This document shows positions 8,117-18,066 of a stretch of 64,000 bases of DNA, piece by piece; position 1 is the first letter of the stretch, and every line of letters starts with the position of its first letter. A program made the translations under genes and the position numbers. The stretch is from Chromobacterium subtsugae (lineage in GTDB: Bacteria > Pseudomonadota > Gammaproteobacteria > Burkholderiales > Chromobacteriaceae), in NCBI RefSeq assembly GCF_001676875.1, contig NZ_JYKA01000019.1, positions 30,698-94,697 of the forward strand, in the 5' to 3' direction. The notes below the pieces were generated by a model. That model saw only the letters and a list, made by a program, of their open reading frames with translations. It made no database searches and was not told where the DNA came from.

Positions 8117-11100
8117 CTACGCGCTCAACTCCTTCAACACCTCCTTCACCTTCACGATCCGCTGCGCCACCTCCGGCAGCGGCTGCTCCACCCGCAACTT
8201 GTCCTGCCCGGCCAGGCGGTAATTCTTCTTGCTCTGGATCAGCATGATGATCTTCACCGGATCGATCGGCGGATTCTTGATGAAGGCGATCTGCACCGCC
8301 ACCTCGCTGGCGTCCAGCTTTTGCACGCCCAGCTCCTTGGCCACCAGGCGCAGGCGGTGGCTTTCGATCAGCGTCTTCACGCTCTGCGGCGGCAGGCCGA
8401 AGCGGTCGATCAGCTCCTCGTGGATGCCGTCGATCTCGGCCTCGGTCTCGCAGCTGGCCAGGCGCTTGTAGATCAGCAGCCGTTCGTGCACGTCCGGGCA
8501 GTAAGCGTCCGGCAGCAGCGCCGGGCTGTGCAGATTGATCTCGGTGGTGACGCCCAGGGGGGCATCCAGATCTGGCGCGCGGCCCTTTTTCAGGTCGCGC
8601 ACCGCCTGTTTCAGCATTTCGGTGAACAGGCTGAAACCCACTTCCTGCATCTCGCCGGACTGGCCTTCGCCCAGCACTTCGCCGGCGCCGCGGATTTCCA
8701 GGTCGTGCATCGCCAAATAAAAGCCCGCGCCCAGCTCGCCGGACAGCTGGATCGCCTCCAGCCGCTTCTGCGCGTCGCGGGTCATGCCGTCCGGCGTCAG
8801 CAGGTAGGCGTAAGCCTGGTGGTGCGAGCGGCCGACGCGGCCGCGCAGTTGGTGCAGCTGCGCCAGGCCGAACTTGTCGGCGCGGTTGATCAGGATGGTA
8901 TTGGCGTTGGGGATGTCGATGCCGGTTTCGATGATGGTGGAGCACAGCAGCAGATTGAAGCGCTGCTGCAGGAAGTCGCGCATCACCTGTTCCAGCTCGC
9001 GCTCGCGCAGCTGGCCGTGGGCGACGCCGATGCGCGCTTCCGGGATCAGCTCGGCCAGCTTTTCCCGCATGTTTTCGATGGTGTCGACTTCGTTGTGCAG
9101 GAAGAACACCTGGCCGCCGCGCTTCAGCTCGCGCAGCACCGCCTCGCGGATCACGCCGTTGGAGAGCGGGCTGACGAAGGTTTTCACCGCCAGCCGGCGG
9201 CTGGGGGCGGTGGTGATGGCGGAGAAGTCGCGCAGGCCTTCCAGCGCCATCGACAGCGTGCGCGGAATCGGCGTGGCGGTCAGCGTCAATACGTCGACAT
9301 TGGCGCGCAGCCGCTTCAGCTGCTCTTTCTGGCGCACGCCGAAGCGGTGTTCCTCGTCGATGATGACCAGGCCCAGGTTCTTGAATTCGATATCCGGCTG
9401 CACCAGCTTGTGGGTGCCGATGACGATGTCGACGCTGCCGTCGGCCAAGCCGGCCAGCGCGGCCTTGGTTTCCTTGCCGCTACGAAAGCGCGACAGTTCG
9501 GCGATGCGCACCGGCCAGTCGGCGAAGCGGTCGGAGAAGTTCTGGAAGTGCTGTTCGGCCAACAGCGTGGTGGGCACCAGCACCGCCACCTGTTTGCCGC
9601 CCATCACCGCGACGAAGGCGGCGCGCAGCGCGACCTCGGTCTTGCCGAAGCCGACGTCGCCGCAAACCAGCCTATCCATCGGCTTGCCGGAGCACATGTC
9701 CTGGATCACCGCCTCGATGGCGCCGGCCTGGTCGGGGGTTTCCTCGAAGCCGAAGCCGGCGGCGAAGGCGGCGTAGTCGGCGTGGGACAGCTGGAAGCTG
9801 TGGCCCTCGCGCGCCGCGCGCTGCGCGTACAGGTTGAGCAGTTCGGCCGCGGTGTCGCGCGCTTTTTCCGCCGCGCGTTTTTTGGCCTTTTCCCAGGCCG
9901 GGTTGCCCAGCCGGTGCAACTGGATGTCGTCGGTGGCGCCGCCGGCGTAGCGCGAGATCAGCTGCAGCTGGGACACCGGCACGTACAGCGTGGCGCCGTC
10001 GGCGTACTCCAGCTGCATCAGCTCGGTTTCGCCTTCGCCCAGATCCATGGTCACCAGGCCGACGTAGCGACCGATGCCGTGCGCCTCGTGCACCACCGGG
10101 TCGCCGGCTTTCACTTCGGCCAGATCGCGCAGCATCGCGTCGGAGCCGGCGCGGTTGGCCTTGCGGCGGGTGTGGCTGCGCGCCACGTGCTGGTACAGCT
10201 CGCTTTCGGTCACCACCGCGATGCCCTGCTCGGGCAGGGCGAAGCCGGAATAGAGCGGGGCGACGGCCAGCGCCAGCGCGGCTTTGCCGCCGGCGAAGTC
10301 GGCCCAGTTGTCGACCGGCGTCGGTTTGATGCCGTTGTCGGCCAGGAAGGCCAGCATGGTTTCGCGCCGGCCCAGGCTTTCCGCCGCCAGCAGGATGCGG
10401 CGGCCGCCCTGGGCGATATAGCTTTGCAACCGGTGCAAGGGCGCGTCGGCGCGGCGGTCCACCGCCAGCTCGGGCAGGGCGAGGCCGGGGGCGGCTTCGT
10501 CGGCGGACAGTTCGATGCGGGCGTAGGGCTTGAGCCTGGCCATCAATTCGTCCGGGCGCAGGAAGATGTCGGCCGGCGGCAGGATGGGGCGTTCCAGATC
10601 GCCGCGCGCCATGTCGTAGCGGCCTTGCGCGTCGCGCCAGAAGGTTTCGGCCGCGTCCTGCACGTCGTGGTGAAGCACCAGCAGCGCGTCCTCGCCCAGG
10701 TAGTCGAACAGGGTGGCGGTTTCGTCGAAGAACAGCGGCAGGAAGTATTCGATGCCGGCCGGCCACAGGCCCTGCGACACGTCCTTGTAGACGCGGCTCT
10801 TGCTTGGGTCGCCTTCCATCTTTTCGCGGTAGCGCTGGCGGAAAGCGGTGACGCCGCTTTCGTCGGCCGGGTACTCGCGCGCCGGCAGCAGGCGGATTTC
10901 CGGCACCGGGTACAGCGTGCGCTGGGTGTCGGGATCGAAGGTTTTCAGGCTGTCGATCTCGGCGTCGAACAGGTCGATCCGGTACGGCAGTGGCGAGCCC
11001 ATCGGGTAGAGGTCGATCAGGCTGCCGCGCACCGAGAATTCGCCCGGCGCCATCACCTGGGTGACGTGCTGGTAGCCGGCGGTGACCATGTCGCCGCGCA

Positions 11101-11512
11101 GCTTTTCCACGTCCAGCTGCTGGCCGGCCTTGAGGAAGAAGGTGCGGCCCAGCAGGTAGCTCACCGGCGCCAGCCGCCCCAGCGCGGTGGACACCGGCGC
11201 GATCACCACCTGGCATTCGCGCTGGCGGATCTGCCACAAGGTCGCCAGCCGTTCGCTGACCAGTTCGCCGTGCGGCGAGAAATGGTCGTAGGGCAGGGTT
11301 TCCCAGTCGGGGAACAGCGCGATGGAGAGTTCCGGCGCGAAGAAGGGCAACTCGGCCTGCAGCCGCTGCGCGGACTGGGCGTCGGCGGTGAGGATCAGCA
11401 GCGGCTGGCGTTGGCGCGCCAGCGCGGCGACGGTCTGGCTGTCCAGCCCGTCCGGCAGGCGAACGCAGCGGGTTTTCTGGCCGCGGGGCGGAATGATCGG
11501 GAGCGTATCCAA
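8117..11512 (-). CDS. mfd: Transcription-repair coupling factor Mfd
   Basis: 1131 residues, the usual Mfd length. Mfd is a DNA translocase that removes RNA polymerase stalled at lesions and recruits UvrA. The N-terminal UvrB-like region is followed by the polymerase-interaction (CarD-like) domain, with EAHGIGRYVGL near residue 475. The RecG-like motor has Walker A GDVGFGKTEV (about residue 618), the DEEH box in VIIDEEHRFGVRQKEQLK (about 715) and the helicase C motifs (LLCSTIIETGIDIPNANTI; QLRGRVGRS). The C-terminal TRCF domain ends the protein. The best-fitting start is a TTG at 11512. A terminator follows at 8062-8088. Confidence 0.97.
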   Translation of the reverse strand: MDTLPIIPPRGQKTRCVRLPDGLDSQTVAALARQRQPLLILTADAQSAQRLQAELPFFAPELSIALFPDWETLPYDHFSPHGELVSERLATLWQIRQRECQVVIAPVSTALGRLAPVSYLLGRTFFLKAGQQLDVEKLRGDMVTAGYQHVTQVMAPGEFSVRGSLIDLYPMGSPLPYRIDLFDAEIDSLKTFDPDTQRTLYPVPEIRLLPAREYPADESGVTAFRQRYREKMEGDPSKSRVYKDVSQGLWPAGIEYFLPLFFDETATLFDYLGEDALLVLHHDVQDAAETFWRDAQGRYDMARGDLERPILPPADIFLRPDELMARLKPYARIELSADEAAPGLALPELAVDRRADAPLHRLQSYIAQGGRRILLAAESLGRRETMLAFLADNGIKPTPVDNWADFAGGKAALALAVAPLYSGFALPEQGIAVVTESELYQHVARSHTRRKANRAGSDAMLRDLAEVKAGDPVVHEAHGIGRYVGLVTMDLGEGETELMQLEYADGATLYVPVSQLQLISRYAGGATDDIQLHRLGNPAWEKAKKRAAEKARDTAAELLNLYAQRAAREGHSFQLSHADYAAFAAGFGFEETPDQAGAIEAVIQDMCSGKPMDRLVCGDVGFGKTEVALRAAFVAVMGGKQVAVLVPTTLLAEQHFQNFSDRFADWPVRIAELSRFRSGKETKAALAGLADGSVDIVIGTHKLVQPDIEFKNLGLVIIDEEHRFGVRQKEQLKRLRANVDVLTLTATPIPRTLSMALEGLRDFSAITTAPSRRLAVKTFVSPLSNGVIREAVLRELKRGGQVFFLHNEVDTIENMREKLAELIPEARIGVAHGQLRERELEQVMRDFLQQRFNLLLCSTIIETGIDIPNANTILINRADKFGLAQLHQLRGRVGRSHHQAYAYLLTPDGMTRDAQKRLEAIQLSGELGAGFYLAMHDLEIRGAGEVLGEGQSGEMQEVGFSLFTEMLKQAVRDLKKGRAPDLDAPLGVTTEINLHSPALLPDAYCPDVHERLLIYKRLASCETEAEIDGIHEELIDRFGLPPQSVKTLIESHRLRLVAKELGVQKLDASEVAVQIAFIKNPPIDPVKIIMLIQSKKNYRLAGQDKLRVEQPLPEVAQRIVKVKEVLKELSA

Positions 11513-11799
11513 CTTGATCTGGCTTCTACGAGGTTGAGCTTGCCGCGATTATAACAGTCCGCCGGCCATGCCCATGGGCTTTACCTGCGATCGGAAGCTG
11601 GCGGGCGGCGGGAATCCCGGCTATCGTATGCGTTTGGCTCAAGCCCGCTGTATTTTGGCATGAAGAAATACAAAGCGTAATGCCATTGTGGTATCAAAAA
11701 TAAGAATGTATCCATGGCGGCCGCCCGCGCGGCGGCGGCGGTGGAGCGGCGATCGGCAAGATCCGGCATACCGGACGACAAGAAATAGAAGGATGGAGC

Positions 11800-14700
11800 G
11801 TGAGAGCCACACCTTGGGTGGAGGAGTTGCTGGTTTTCCTGGGGTTTGCCGCCTGCCTGGCCCTGTGGCCGCGCAGTCCGCAGGCCGTGTTGTCTTTGGC
11901 CAGCTTCGCGCCGCACGGCCTGTTCTGCTGGCAGCTGCTGGCCCGCGGCGCGCGGCGCAGCTGGTGGTGGCCGCTGGCGGCGGCGCTGATCGCCAGCGAG
12001 GCGGCTTCGCCGCTGTGGGCGCTGGCGCTGGCCGGCTCGCTGTTTCTGATTCTGCCGGGTTTGCGCCTGGGCGGCTTGCTGCGCGCGCGCGCGCGGCCGG
12101 CCACGCCCGGCGAGCTGAGGCATCTGCTGCTGACGCTGATAGCGTACCCGGCTTTGCTGGTGGCGTTGCTGCTGGGCGCCGGCGCGTGGCTGGCGGGCGG
12201 GCAGCGGCTGCCGCCCTGGTCGTGGACCTGGCAGTGCTGGGCGGCGGCGAGTTCGGCGCTGTTCCTGTGCGCGCCGCTGGCCTGGCCGCCGCGGCAACGC
12301 TTGGTCCTGCCGCTGCGCATCGAGCTGGCGCTGATCCTGGCGTTGGTGGCGGGCGGCGCCATGCTGTTGCTGTCCAGCCAGGCGGCCTTGAACATTCCCA
12401 GCCAGCTGCTGTTTTTCCCCCTCATCCTGTGGGCGGCCTGCCGCACCGGCCTGGGCGGCGCCGCGCTGACCGCGGGCATGGTGACACTGGCCTTGTCGCT
12501 GGCGGCGCTGTCGCCGGACTGGCCGCTGCATCCGGGCATAGGCAACGCCTCCACCGATCTGCTGCTGGCGCTGGCGCTGAACGTGTCCGGCCTCCTGGTG
12601 GCGATCCTGATGGACGGCCACCGCGCGGATGAAGAGACGCTGCGCACCTTCCGGGCGCGGATCGAGTCGCTGGTCAACAACAGCCCCACCATGATGTCGT
12701 TGAAGGACATGGAGGGCCGCTACCTGCTGGTGAACGCCGCCTACGCGCGCCGGGTGGGCGTGTCGGCGCAGTCGCTGCTGGGCCGGCGCCCGGAGGACGT
12801 GTTCGACCGCGCCGACGCCGCCCAGATCCGCGAGCAGGACCAGCAGGTGCTCAACTTGCTGGCGCCGCGCCAGTTCGAGGAGCATTTCAGCCTGAACGGC
12901 CTGGAAACCTATCTGCTGGCCTCCAAGTTTCCGCTGTTCGACGCCGCCGGCCGTCCGGCCGGCGTGGGCAGCGTCGATACCGACATCACGCTGAGCAAGC
13001 GCGAACAGAAAGCCAAGCGCGAAGCCGAGGAGCGCTATCTGGCGCTGGTGGAGCAGTCGCTGGTGGGCATCTACATCCTGCAGGACGAGCGGCTGGTCTA
13101 TGTCAATCCCAAGCTGGCCGACATCCTCGGCTACGAGCAGGAGCAGATGACGGGCATGACCATGGGCCAGGTGCTGGCGCCGGGCGAGGCCAACCGGCTG
13201 CGCCAGCAGGTGCTGCGCCGCTTCCGCGACAATATCGCGGTGATGCACTACTCCACCCGGGCGCTGCGCCGGGACGGCGTGCTGGTGGACATGGAGGTGC
13301 ACAGCCGCCTGTTCGAGCTGGAGGGGCGCAAGGCCATCATCGGCGTGGTGATGGACATTTCCGAGCGCCTGCTGGCCGACACCAACCTCAGGCTGGCGGC
13401 CAAGGTGTTCGAAAACTCGGCCGAAGGCATCCTGATCCTGGATGCGGCGGCGCGCATCATCGCCGTCAACGACGCCTTCACCCGCATCACCGGCTATGCC
13501 GAGGAGGAGACGCTGGGCCGGGCTTCGCGCATTTTCAGCCTGGGCCAGCGCGAACGCGAGGCGATGCAGGAGGCCTTGGCCACGCTGGGCCACTGGCAGG
13601 GCGAGATGCAGGACCGGCGCAAGAACGGCGAATGGTATCCGGCGGAGCTGTCGATCTCGGCGCTGCGCGATGAAGATGGCCAACTGTCCAATTACGTGGC
13701 GGTGTTTTCCGACATCACCCAGCGCAAGGAGGCGGAGGAGCGGCTGCAGTTCCTGGCCAATCACGACCCGCTGACGCGGCTGCCCAACCGCAGCAGCCTC
13801 ACCGCCAGGCTGGACGAGGCGCTGGCGCAGATGGCCAGCCAAGGCGGCCAGCTGGCGGTGATGTTCATCGACTTGGACCGCTTCAAGCTGATCAATGACT
13901 CTTTCGGCCACCAGGCCGGCGACCAGCTGCTGTGCGAGATCGCGCTGCGGCTGTCGCGGGTGGTGGGCGAGCGCGGCCTGCTGGCGCGGCTGGGCGGCGA
14001 CGAATTCACGCTGTTGATGAGCGGCTTCGACAAGCACAAGCAGCTGGCCGAGATGGCCGGCGACATCCTGGCCGAATTGGGGCGGCCGCTGAGCCTGGAA
14101 GCGCACGAGGTGTTCATCACCGGCAGCATAGGCATCAGCGTGTTCCCGCACGACGGCCAGGACGCGCGCACGCTGCTGAAGAACGCCGACGTGGCGATGT
14201 ACCGCGCCAAGGATTCCGGCAAGAACACCTATCAGTTCTTCGACATCGGCATGAACACCCAGACCTTCGAGCGGCTGCTGCTGGAAAACGGCCTGCGCAT
14301 GGCGCTGGAGCGCGGCGAGTTCGAGCTGCACTTCCAGCCGCAGTTGGGCGCCGGCAGCCGCCGGCTGGAGGGCGCCGAGGCCTTGATCCGCTGGCGCCAT
14401 CCGCAGCTGGGCCTGGTGCCGCCGGTGCGCTTTATCGCGCTGGCCGAGGAAACCGGCCTGATCAAGCCGATAGGCGACTGGGTGCTGCACGAGGCCTGCC
14501 GCCAGCTGGCAGCCTGGGACCGAGAAGGCGTGCGGGTGCCCAGGCTGGCGGTGAACCTGTCGCCGCGCCAGTTCGGCCAACCCTCCTTGCCGGCCAAGGT
14601 GGCCGGCGCGCTGCAGGCGGCGGGCCTGGCGGCGGAGCGGCTGGAGCTGGAAATCACCGAGAGCATGATCATGCAAAGCCCGACCGAGGCGGTCAGCCTG

Positions 14701-15069
14701 CTGTCGGAACTGAAGGCGCTGGGGGTGTGGCTGTCCATCGACGACTTCGGCACCGGCTACTCGTCGCTGTCGCACCTGAAGCGTTTCCCGCTGGACACGC
14801 TGAAAATAGACCAGTCCTTCGTCGACGGCCTGCCGGCGGACGAGGACAACGCCGCCATCGCCGAGGCGATACTGGCGATGGCCAAGAAGCTGAAATTCCA
14901 CGTCGTCGCCGAAGGGGTGGAAAACGAGGAGCAGGCGGCATTTTTGCAGAACAAGGGCTGCCACACGCTGCAGGGCTATCATTTCAGCCGGCCGCTGCCG
15001 GCGCAGGAGTTCGCGGCGCTGGCCGCCGGCTGGCAGCTGCGCGACCAGGCGGCCGGCATTCCGGCGTGA
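11800..15069 (+). CDS. Membrane PAS-GGDEF-EAL cyclic-di-GMP protein
   Basis: 1089 residues. The first 270 or so form a hydrophobic MASE1-like integral membrane sensor, followed by three PAS-type domains (about 285-400, 405-525 and 530-650). The GGDEF domain keeps an intact GGDEF at 732-736. The EAL domain keeps EAL at 860-862 (GAEALIRW), the EITES and DDFGTGYSSL motifs and EGVENEEQ. Both activities are therefore possible on sequence grounds; which dominates cannot be predicted. The start is a GTG at 11800 with AAGGA at 11789-11793. It is divergent from mfd. Confidence 0.93.
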   Translation: MRATPWVEELLVFLGFAACLALWPRSPQAVLSLASFAPHGLFCWQLLARGARRSWWWPLAAALIASEAASPLWALALAGSLFLILPGLRLGGLLRARARPATPGELRHLLLTLIAYPALLVALLLGAGAWLAGGQRLPPWSWTWQCWAAASSALFLCAPLAWPPRQRLVLPLRIELALILALVAGGAMLLLSSQAALNIPSQLLFFPLILWAACRTGLGGAALTAGMVTLALSLAALSPDWPLHPGIGNASTDLLLALALNVSGLLVAILMDGHRADEETLRTFRARIESLVNNSPTMMSLKDMEGRYLLVNAAYARRVGVSAQSLLGRRPEDVFDRADAAQIREQDQQVLNLLAPRQFEEHFSLNGLETYLLASKFPLFDAAGRPAGVGSVDTDITLSKREQKAKREAEERYLALVEQSLVGIYILQDERLVYVNPKLADILGYEQEQMTGMTMGQVLAPGEANRLRQQVLRRFRDNIAVMHYSTRALRRDGVLVDMEVHSRLFELEGRKAIIGVVMDISERLLADTNLRLAAKVFENSAEGILILDAAARIIAVNDAFTRITGYAEEETLGRASRIFSLGQREREAMQEALATLGHWQGEMQDRRKNGEWYPAELSISALRDEDGQLSNYVAVFSDITQRKEAEERLQFLANHDPLTRLPNRSSLTARLDEALAQMASQGGQLAVMFIDLDRFKLINDSFGHQAGDQLLCEIALRLSRVVGERGLLARLGGDEFTLLMSGFDKHKQLAEMAGDILAELGRPLSLEAHEVFITGSIGISVFPHDGQDARTLLKNADVAMYRAKDSGKNTYQFFDIGMNTQTFERLLLENGLRMALERGEFELHFQPQLGAGSRRLEGAEALIRWRHPQLGLVPPVRFIALAEETGLIKPIGDWVLHEACRQLAAWDREGVRVPRLAVNLSPRQFGQPSLPAKVAGALQAAGLAAERLELEITESMIMQSPTEAVSLLSELKALGVWLSIDDFGTGYSSLSHLKRFPLDTLKIDQSFVDGLPADEDNAAIAEAILAMAKKLKFHVVAEGVENEEQAAFLQNKGCHTLQGYHFSRPLPAQEFAALAAGWQLRDQAAGIPA

Positions 15070-15128
15070 GGCTGGGCCTGGGCCCGGCTTGGCGCTAGAA
15101 TGGCGGGATTCTGAATCGAGACCCCGCC

Positions 15129-15878
15129 ATGAGCAACAAACGCCTGATACACGGCTTCCACGCCATCAACGCCCGCCTGTGGCAGAACCCGAAGAGCCTG
15201 CTGGAAATCTGGCTGGCCGGCGGCCGCCACGACGCCCGCGCCAAGGCGGTGCTGGACAAGGCCGGCGAGGAAAAGATCAAGCTGCACATCGTCGACAAGG
15301 AACGCCTGGACAGCATGAGCGGCAACGCCCGCCACCAAGGCGTGGTGGCGATGATAGACGCCAGCATGAACTACGTGGACCTGGACGACGTGCTGGAAAA
15401 CCTGTCCGAGCCGCCGCTCTTGCTGATCCTGGACGGCGTCACCGACCCGCATAATCTGGGCGCCTGCCTGCGGGTGGCCGACGCGATGGGCGCGCACGCC
15501 GTCATCGCCCCCAAGGACCGCTCCGCCACGCTGAACGCCACTGTCTCCAAGGTGGCCTGCGGCGCGGCCGAGGTGGTGCCTTACATCACCGTCACCAATC
15601 TGGCGCGCACGCTGCGCGAGCTGAAGGACCATGGGGTGTGGATCGCCGGCACCACGATGGAAGCCGATACCGACCTCTACCATTTCGAAGCCGCCGGCCC
15701 GCTGGCCTGGGTGATGGGCGCCGAAGGCGAGGGCATGCGCCGACTGACGCGCGAGCACTGCGACGTGTTGGTGTCGATCCCGATGTTCGGCACCGTCGAA
15801 AGCCTGAACGTGTCGGTATCGTCCGGCATGGTGCTGGCGGAAAGCCGCCGCCAGCGCGTGGTCAAGGCGCAGGGCTGA
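15129..15878 (+). CDS. rlmB: 23S rRNA (guanosine-2251-2'-O)-methyltransferase RlmB
   Basis: 249-residue SpoU-class (SPOUT) methyltransferase that methylates the ribose of G2251 in the 23S rRNA P-loop, using SAM. The N-terminal L30e-like substrate-binding domain ([11 protein letters not shown]) is followed by the knotted catalytic domain with its three motifs: [30 protein letters not shown] and [19 protein letters not shown]. It is followed by a strong terminator and stands alone. Confidence 0.96.
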   Translation: MSNKRLIHGFHAINARLWQNPKSLLEIWLAGGRHDARAKAVLDKAGEEKIKLHIVDKERLDSMSGNARHQGVVAMIDASMNYVDLDDVLENLSEPPLLLILDGVTDPHNLGACLRVADAMGAHAVIAPKDRSATLNATVSKVACGAAEVVPYITVTNLARTLRELKDHGVWIAGTTMEADTDLYHFEAAGPLAWVMGAEGEGMRRLTREHCDVLVSIPMFGTVESLNVSVSSGMVLAESRRQRVVKAQG

Positions 15879-15904
15879 TTCGATCCGGCGCCTGCCGCCA
15901 GGCG

Positions 15905-15940
15905 ATGCCGCTCCCCCGCTTGCGGGCGGGCGGCATTTTT
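15905..15940 (+). terminator. Rho-independent terminator after rlmB
   Basis: ATGCCGC (15905-15911) pairs with GCGGCAT (15930-15936) around a C/G-rich inner stem and is followed by a T run, 27 bp past the rlmB stop. Confidence 0.8.
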
Positions 15941-15954
15941 CATTCGGTCGCGGG

Positions 15955-16845
15955 CTACTCTTGTCCGCCCAGCACATCCCGCGTCAGCGCGAGCCAGGCG
16001 CGCGCCGCGTGCGACAGATAGCCGCCGCGCTGCCAGATCAGCGCCAGGTGCCAGTACAACTTGGGGTCGTACAGCGGGATCACGTCGTACTGCTCCGGGT
16101 TGAGGCGGCTGACGATGCAGCGCGGCAGCAGGGTGATGCCCAGGTTGGCCGCCACCAGCTCGACGATGAAGTCCCAGTGCGCGCTGCGGCCGACGATGTT
16201 GAGCGGCTTGCCCAGCTCGCGGAAGGCGTCGCCGATGCGGCGGCTCAGCGTGAAGTCGTCCGGGTACAGCACCAGCGGCTGGTCGGCGATGTCGGTCAGT
16301 TGCACCAGCGAGCGGCCATGCCAGCGCGAGCCGGCCGGCGCCACCAGGCACAGCGGGTCGCGCACCACCGAATAATGGTCGAACAGCTGGCTGTCCACCG
16401 GCAGCACCGCCACGCCGATTTCCAGGTCGCCGCTCTTGATCCGACTTTCTATGCCGAGCGCGCCGTCCTCCACCATTTTCAGCTCGATCTGCGGGTAGCG
16501 GCGGCGGAAATGGCTGACCACCGGGGCGAAGAAGGCCACGCCCACCATGGGCGGCAGGCCCACCACCAGTTCGCCGCTGCTGAGCGAGGCCAGGTCGGCC
16601 AGCTCGTGTTTGAGCTGGTTCATCGCCGACAGCACGTCCAGGCCGCGCTCGTAGGTGACGCGGCCTGCATCGGTCAGGCGGAAGCTGCGGCCTTCGCGCA
16701 GGATCAGCGGCATGCCCAGCTCCTCCTCCAGCTGCTTCACCATCTTGCTGATGGTGGGCTGGGTGACGAACAGCGCGTCGGCGGCCTTGGTGAAGCTATG
16801 GCATTTCACCAGTTCGACAAAATAACGCAGCGCGCGGATGTCCAT
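15955..16845 (-). CDS. LysR-family regulator of the cid operon (CidR-like)
   Basis: 296 residues. The HTH lies at residues 1-58 (FVELVKCHSFTKAADALFVT) and is followed by a LysR substrate-binding domain. It is divergent from cidAB with about 100 bp between the starts; CidR-type LysR proteins adjacent to cidAB are known activators responding to overflow metabolism, so control of cidAB is the likely role. I chose the ATG at 16845 over the in-frame ATG at 16851 because AGGA lies 6 nt upstream of 16845 and immediately abuts 16851. Confidence 0.9.
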   Translation of the reverse strand: MDIRALRYFVELVKCHSFTKAADALFVTQPTISKMVKQLEEELGMPLILREGRSFRLTDAGRVTYERGLDVLSAMNQLKHELADLASLSSGELVVGLPPMVGVAFFAPVVSHFRRRYPQIELKMVEDGALGIESRIKSGDLEIGVAVLPVDSQLFDHYSVVRDPLCLVAPAGSRWHGRSLVQLTDIADQPLVLYPDDFTLSRRIGDAFRELGKPLNIVGRSAHWDFIVELVAANLGITLLPRCIVSRLNPEQYDVIPLYDPKLYWHLALIWQRGGYLSHAARAWLALTRDVLGGQE

Positions 16846-16949
16846 TTCCATTCCTGTTTGGAATCATGTCGATAATTTTAATTCATTTTTAGAATGCATG
16901 CCGGCTGGCTATACTTTCACCAACTCCTAAGTTTTGATGGAAGCCGATC

Positions 16950-17393
16950 ATGGCCAGCCGCTTGTTTCACCGCCTCGCGCCCTTGCTGCAGACTTTCAGC
17001 CAGGTGTTGCTGCTGAGCCTGGTGTGGCTGGCGGCCAGCCAGCTGAGCCAGCGCTTTCTGCCGGCGATGCCGGCCGGCGTGCTGGGGATGCTGCTGGTGC
17101 TGGCCGGATTGTGGTCTGGCCTGCTGCCGCTGAAATGGTTCAAGCACGGCGCGCGCTGGCTGCTGGCGGAGATGCTGCTGTTCTTCATCCCGGCGGTGGT
17201 GGCGGTGGTGCAATACCCTCAGCTGGTGCTGAGCTCCGGCCTGCGCATAGTGCTGGTGATCGGCCTGTCCACCATGCTGGTGATGGCGGTGACCTCGCTG
17301 GTGGTGGACCGCTGCTACCGGCTGGAACTGATGTTGCGGCGGCGCGGCAGCAATCGCAAGGCGCAGCTGAAGGCGGAAGTCCATGGAGCATGA
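16950..17393 (+). CDS. cidA: CidA/LrgA-family holin-like membrane protein
   Basis: 147 residues with four hydrophobic segments (about 18-36, 40-58, 68-88 and 94-116). The family hallmark MPAGVLGMLLVLAGLW and the LLFFIPAVVAVVQY segment are present. Members oligomerise in the inner membrane and act as holin-like proteins linked to murein hydrolase control, programmed lysis or overflow-metabolite handling. A GGAAG ribosome site lies about 7 nt before the ATG. The 3' end overlaps cidB by 11 bp, indicating one transcript. Confidence 0.92.
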   Translation: MASRLFHRLAPLLQTFSQVLLLSLVWLAASQLSQRFLPAMPAGVLGMLLVLAGLWSGLLPLKWFKHGARWLLAEMLLFFIPAVVAVVQYPQLVLSSGLRIVLVIGLSTMLVMAVTSLVVDRCYRLELMLRRRGSNRKAQLKAEVHGA

Positions 17394-18066
17394 AATCGCA
17401 TTGGTCTCGTTCGTACTGACGGTGGTCTTGTACGGACTGGTGAAAAAGTATTACCTGAAAACCCGCAGCTGGTGGAGCACGCCGATTCTGGCGGTGCCGT
17501 TGCTGGTGATCGGCCTGGTGGTGCTGGCCCGCGTGCCTTATCCCACCTATTTCGCCGATACCCGCTGGCTGACCTGGCTGCTGGGGCCGGCGACGGTGGC
17601 GTTCGCGATACCGATCTACGAGCAGCGCGCCTTGATCCGCAAGCACTGGCTGTCGCTCAGCTGCGGCGTGCTGGTGGCGATTCCGGTGGCGGTGTTCAGC
17701 TCGGTGTGGCTGGCGCGCTGGCTGGATCTGTCGGAAATGATGCAGAAAAGCCTGGCGCCGCGTTCGATCAGCACGCCGTTCGCGTTGGCGGCTGCGCACA
17801 CGCTGGGCGGCTCGGCCGACCTCACCGCCTTGTTCGTGGTGGTGACCGGGGTGTTCGGCATGATGGCCGGGCAGCTCATGCTGGCGGTGTTGCCGGTGCG
17901 CTCGGCATTGGCCCGCGGGGCCTTGTTCGGCGCCGCCGCCCATGCGGCGGGCACGGCCAAGGCGGCGGAGCTGGGCGCGGAAGAGGGCGTGGTGGCCAGC
18001 CTCACCATGATGCTGGCCGGCGTGGCCACGGTGTTCGCCGCGCCTTTGATCGGATATTGGATTTAA
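17383..18066 (+). CDS. cidB: CidB/LrgB-family membrane protein
   Basis: 227 residues with six or more membrane segments. LrgB-family signatures are visible: GPATVAFAIPIYEQ, RSISTPFALAAAHTLGG and AAAHAAGTAKAAELG. It works with CidA; homologues have been linked to metabolite export as well as lysis control. The gene overlaps cidA and ends tail to tail with the MerR gene, sharing stop-codon bases. Its transcription terminator at 18143-18173 therefore lies inside the MerR gene. Confidence 0.92.
   Translation: MEHEIALVSFVLTVVLYGLVKKYYLKTRSWWSTPILAVPLLVIGLVVLARVPYPTYFADTRWLTWLLGPATVAFAIPIYEQRALIRKHWLSLSCGVLVAIPVAVFSSVWLARWLDLSEMMQKSLAPRSISTPFALAAAHTLGGSADLTALFVVVTGVFGMMAGQLMLAVLPVRSALARGALFGAAAHAAGTAKAAELGAEEGVVASLTMMLAGVATVFAAPLIGYWI

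Noticed and set aside
8111..11554. Plus-strand open frame of 1147 codons opposite mfd
   Set aside because: It is a shadow of the mfd gene caused by high G+C third positions; the product is His/Gln/Arg-rich with no domain, while mfd has all expected motifs.
11581..14982. Minus-strand open frame of 1133 codons opposite the PAS-GGDEF-EAL gene
   Set aside because: Low-complexity product typical of antisense frames in G+C-rich genes; the plus-strand protein is clearly real.
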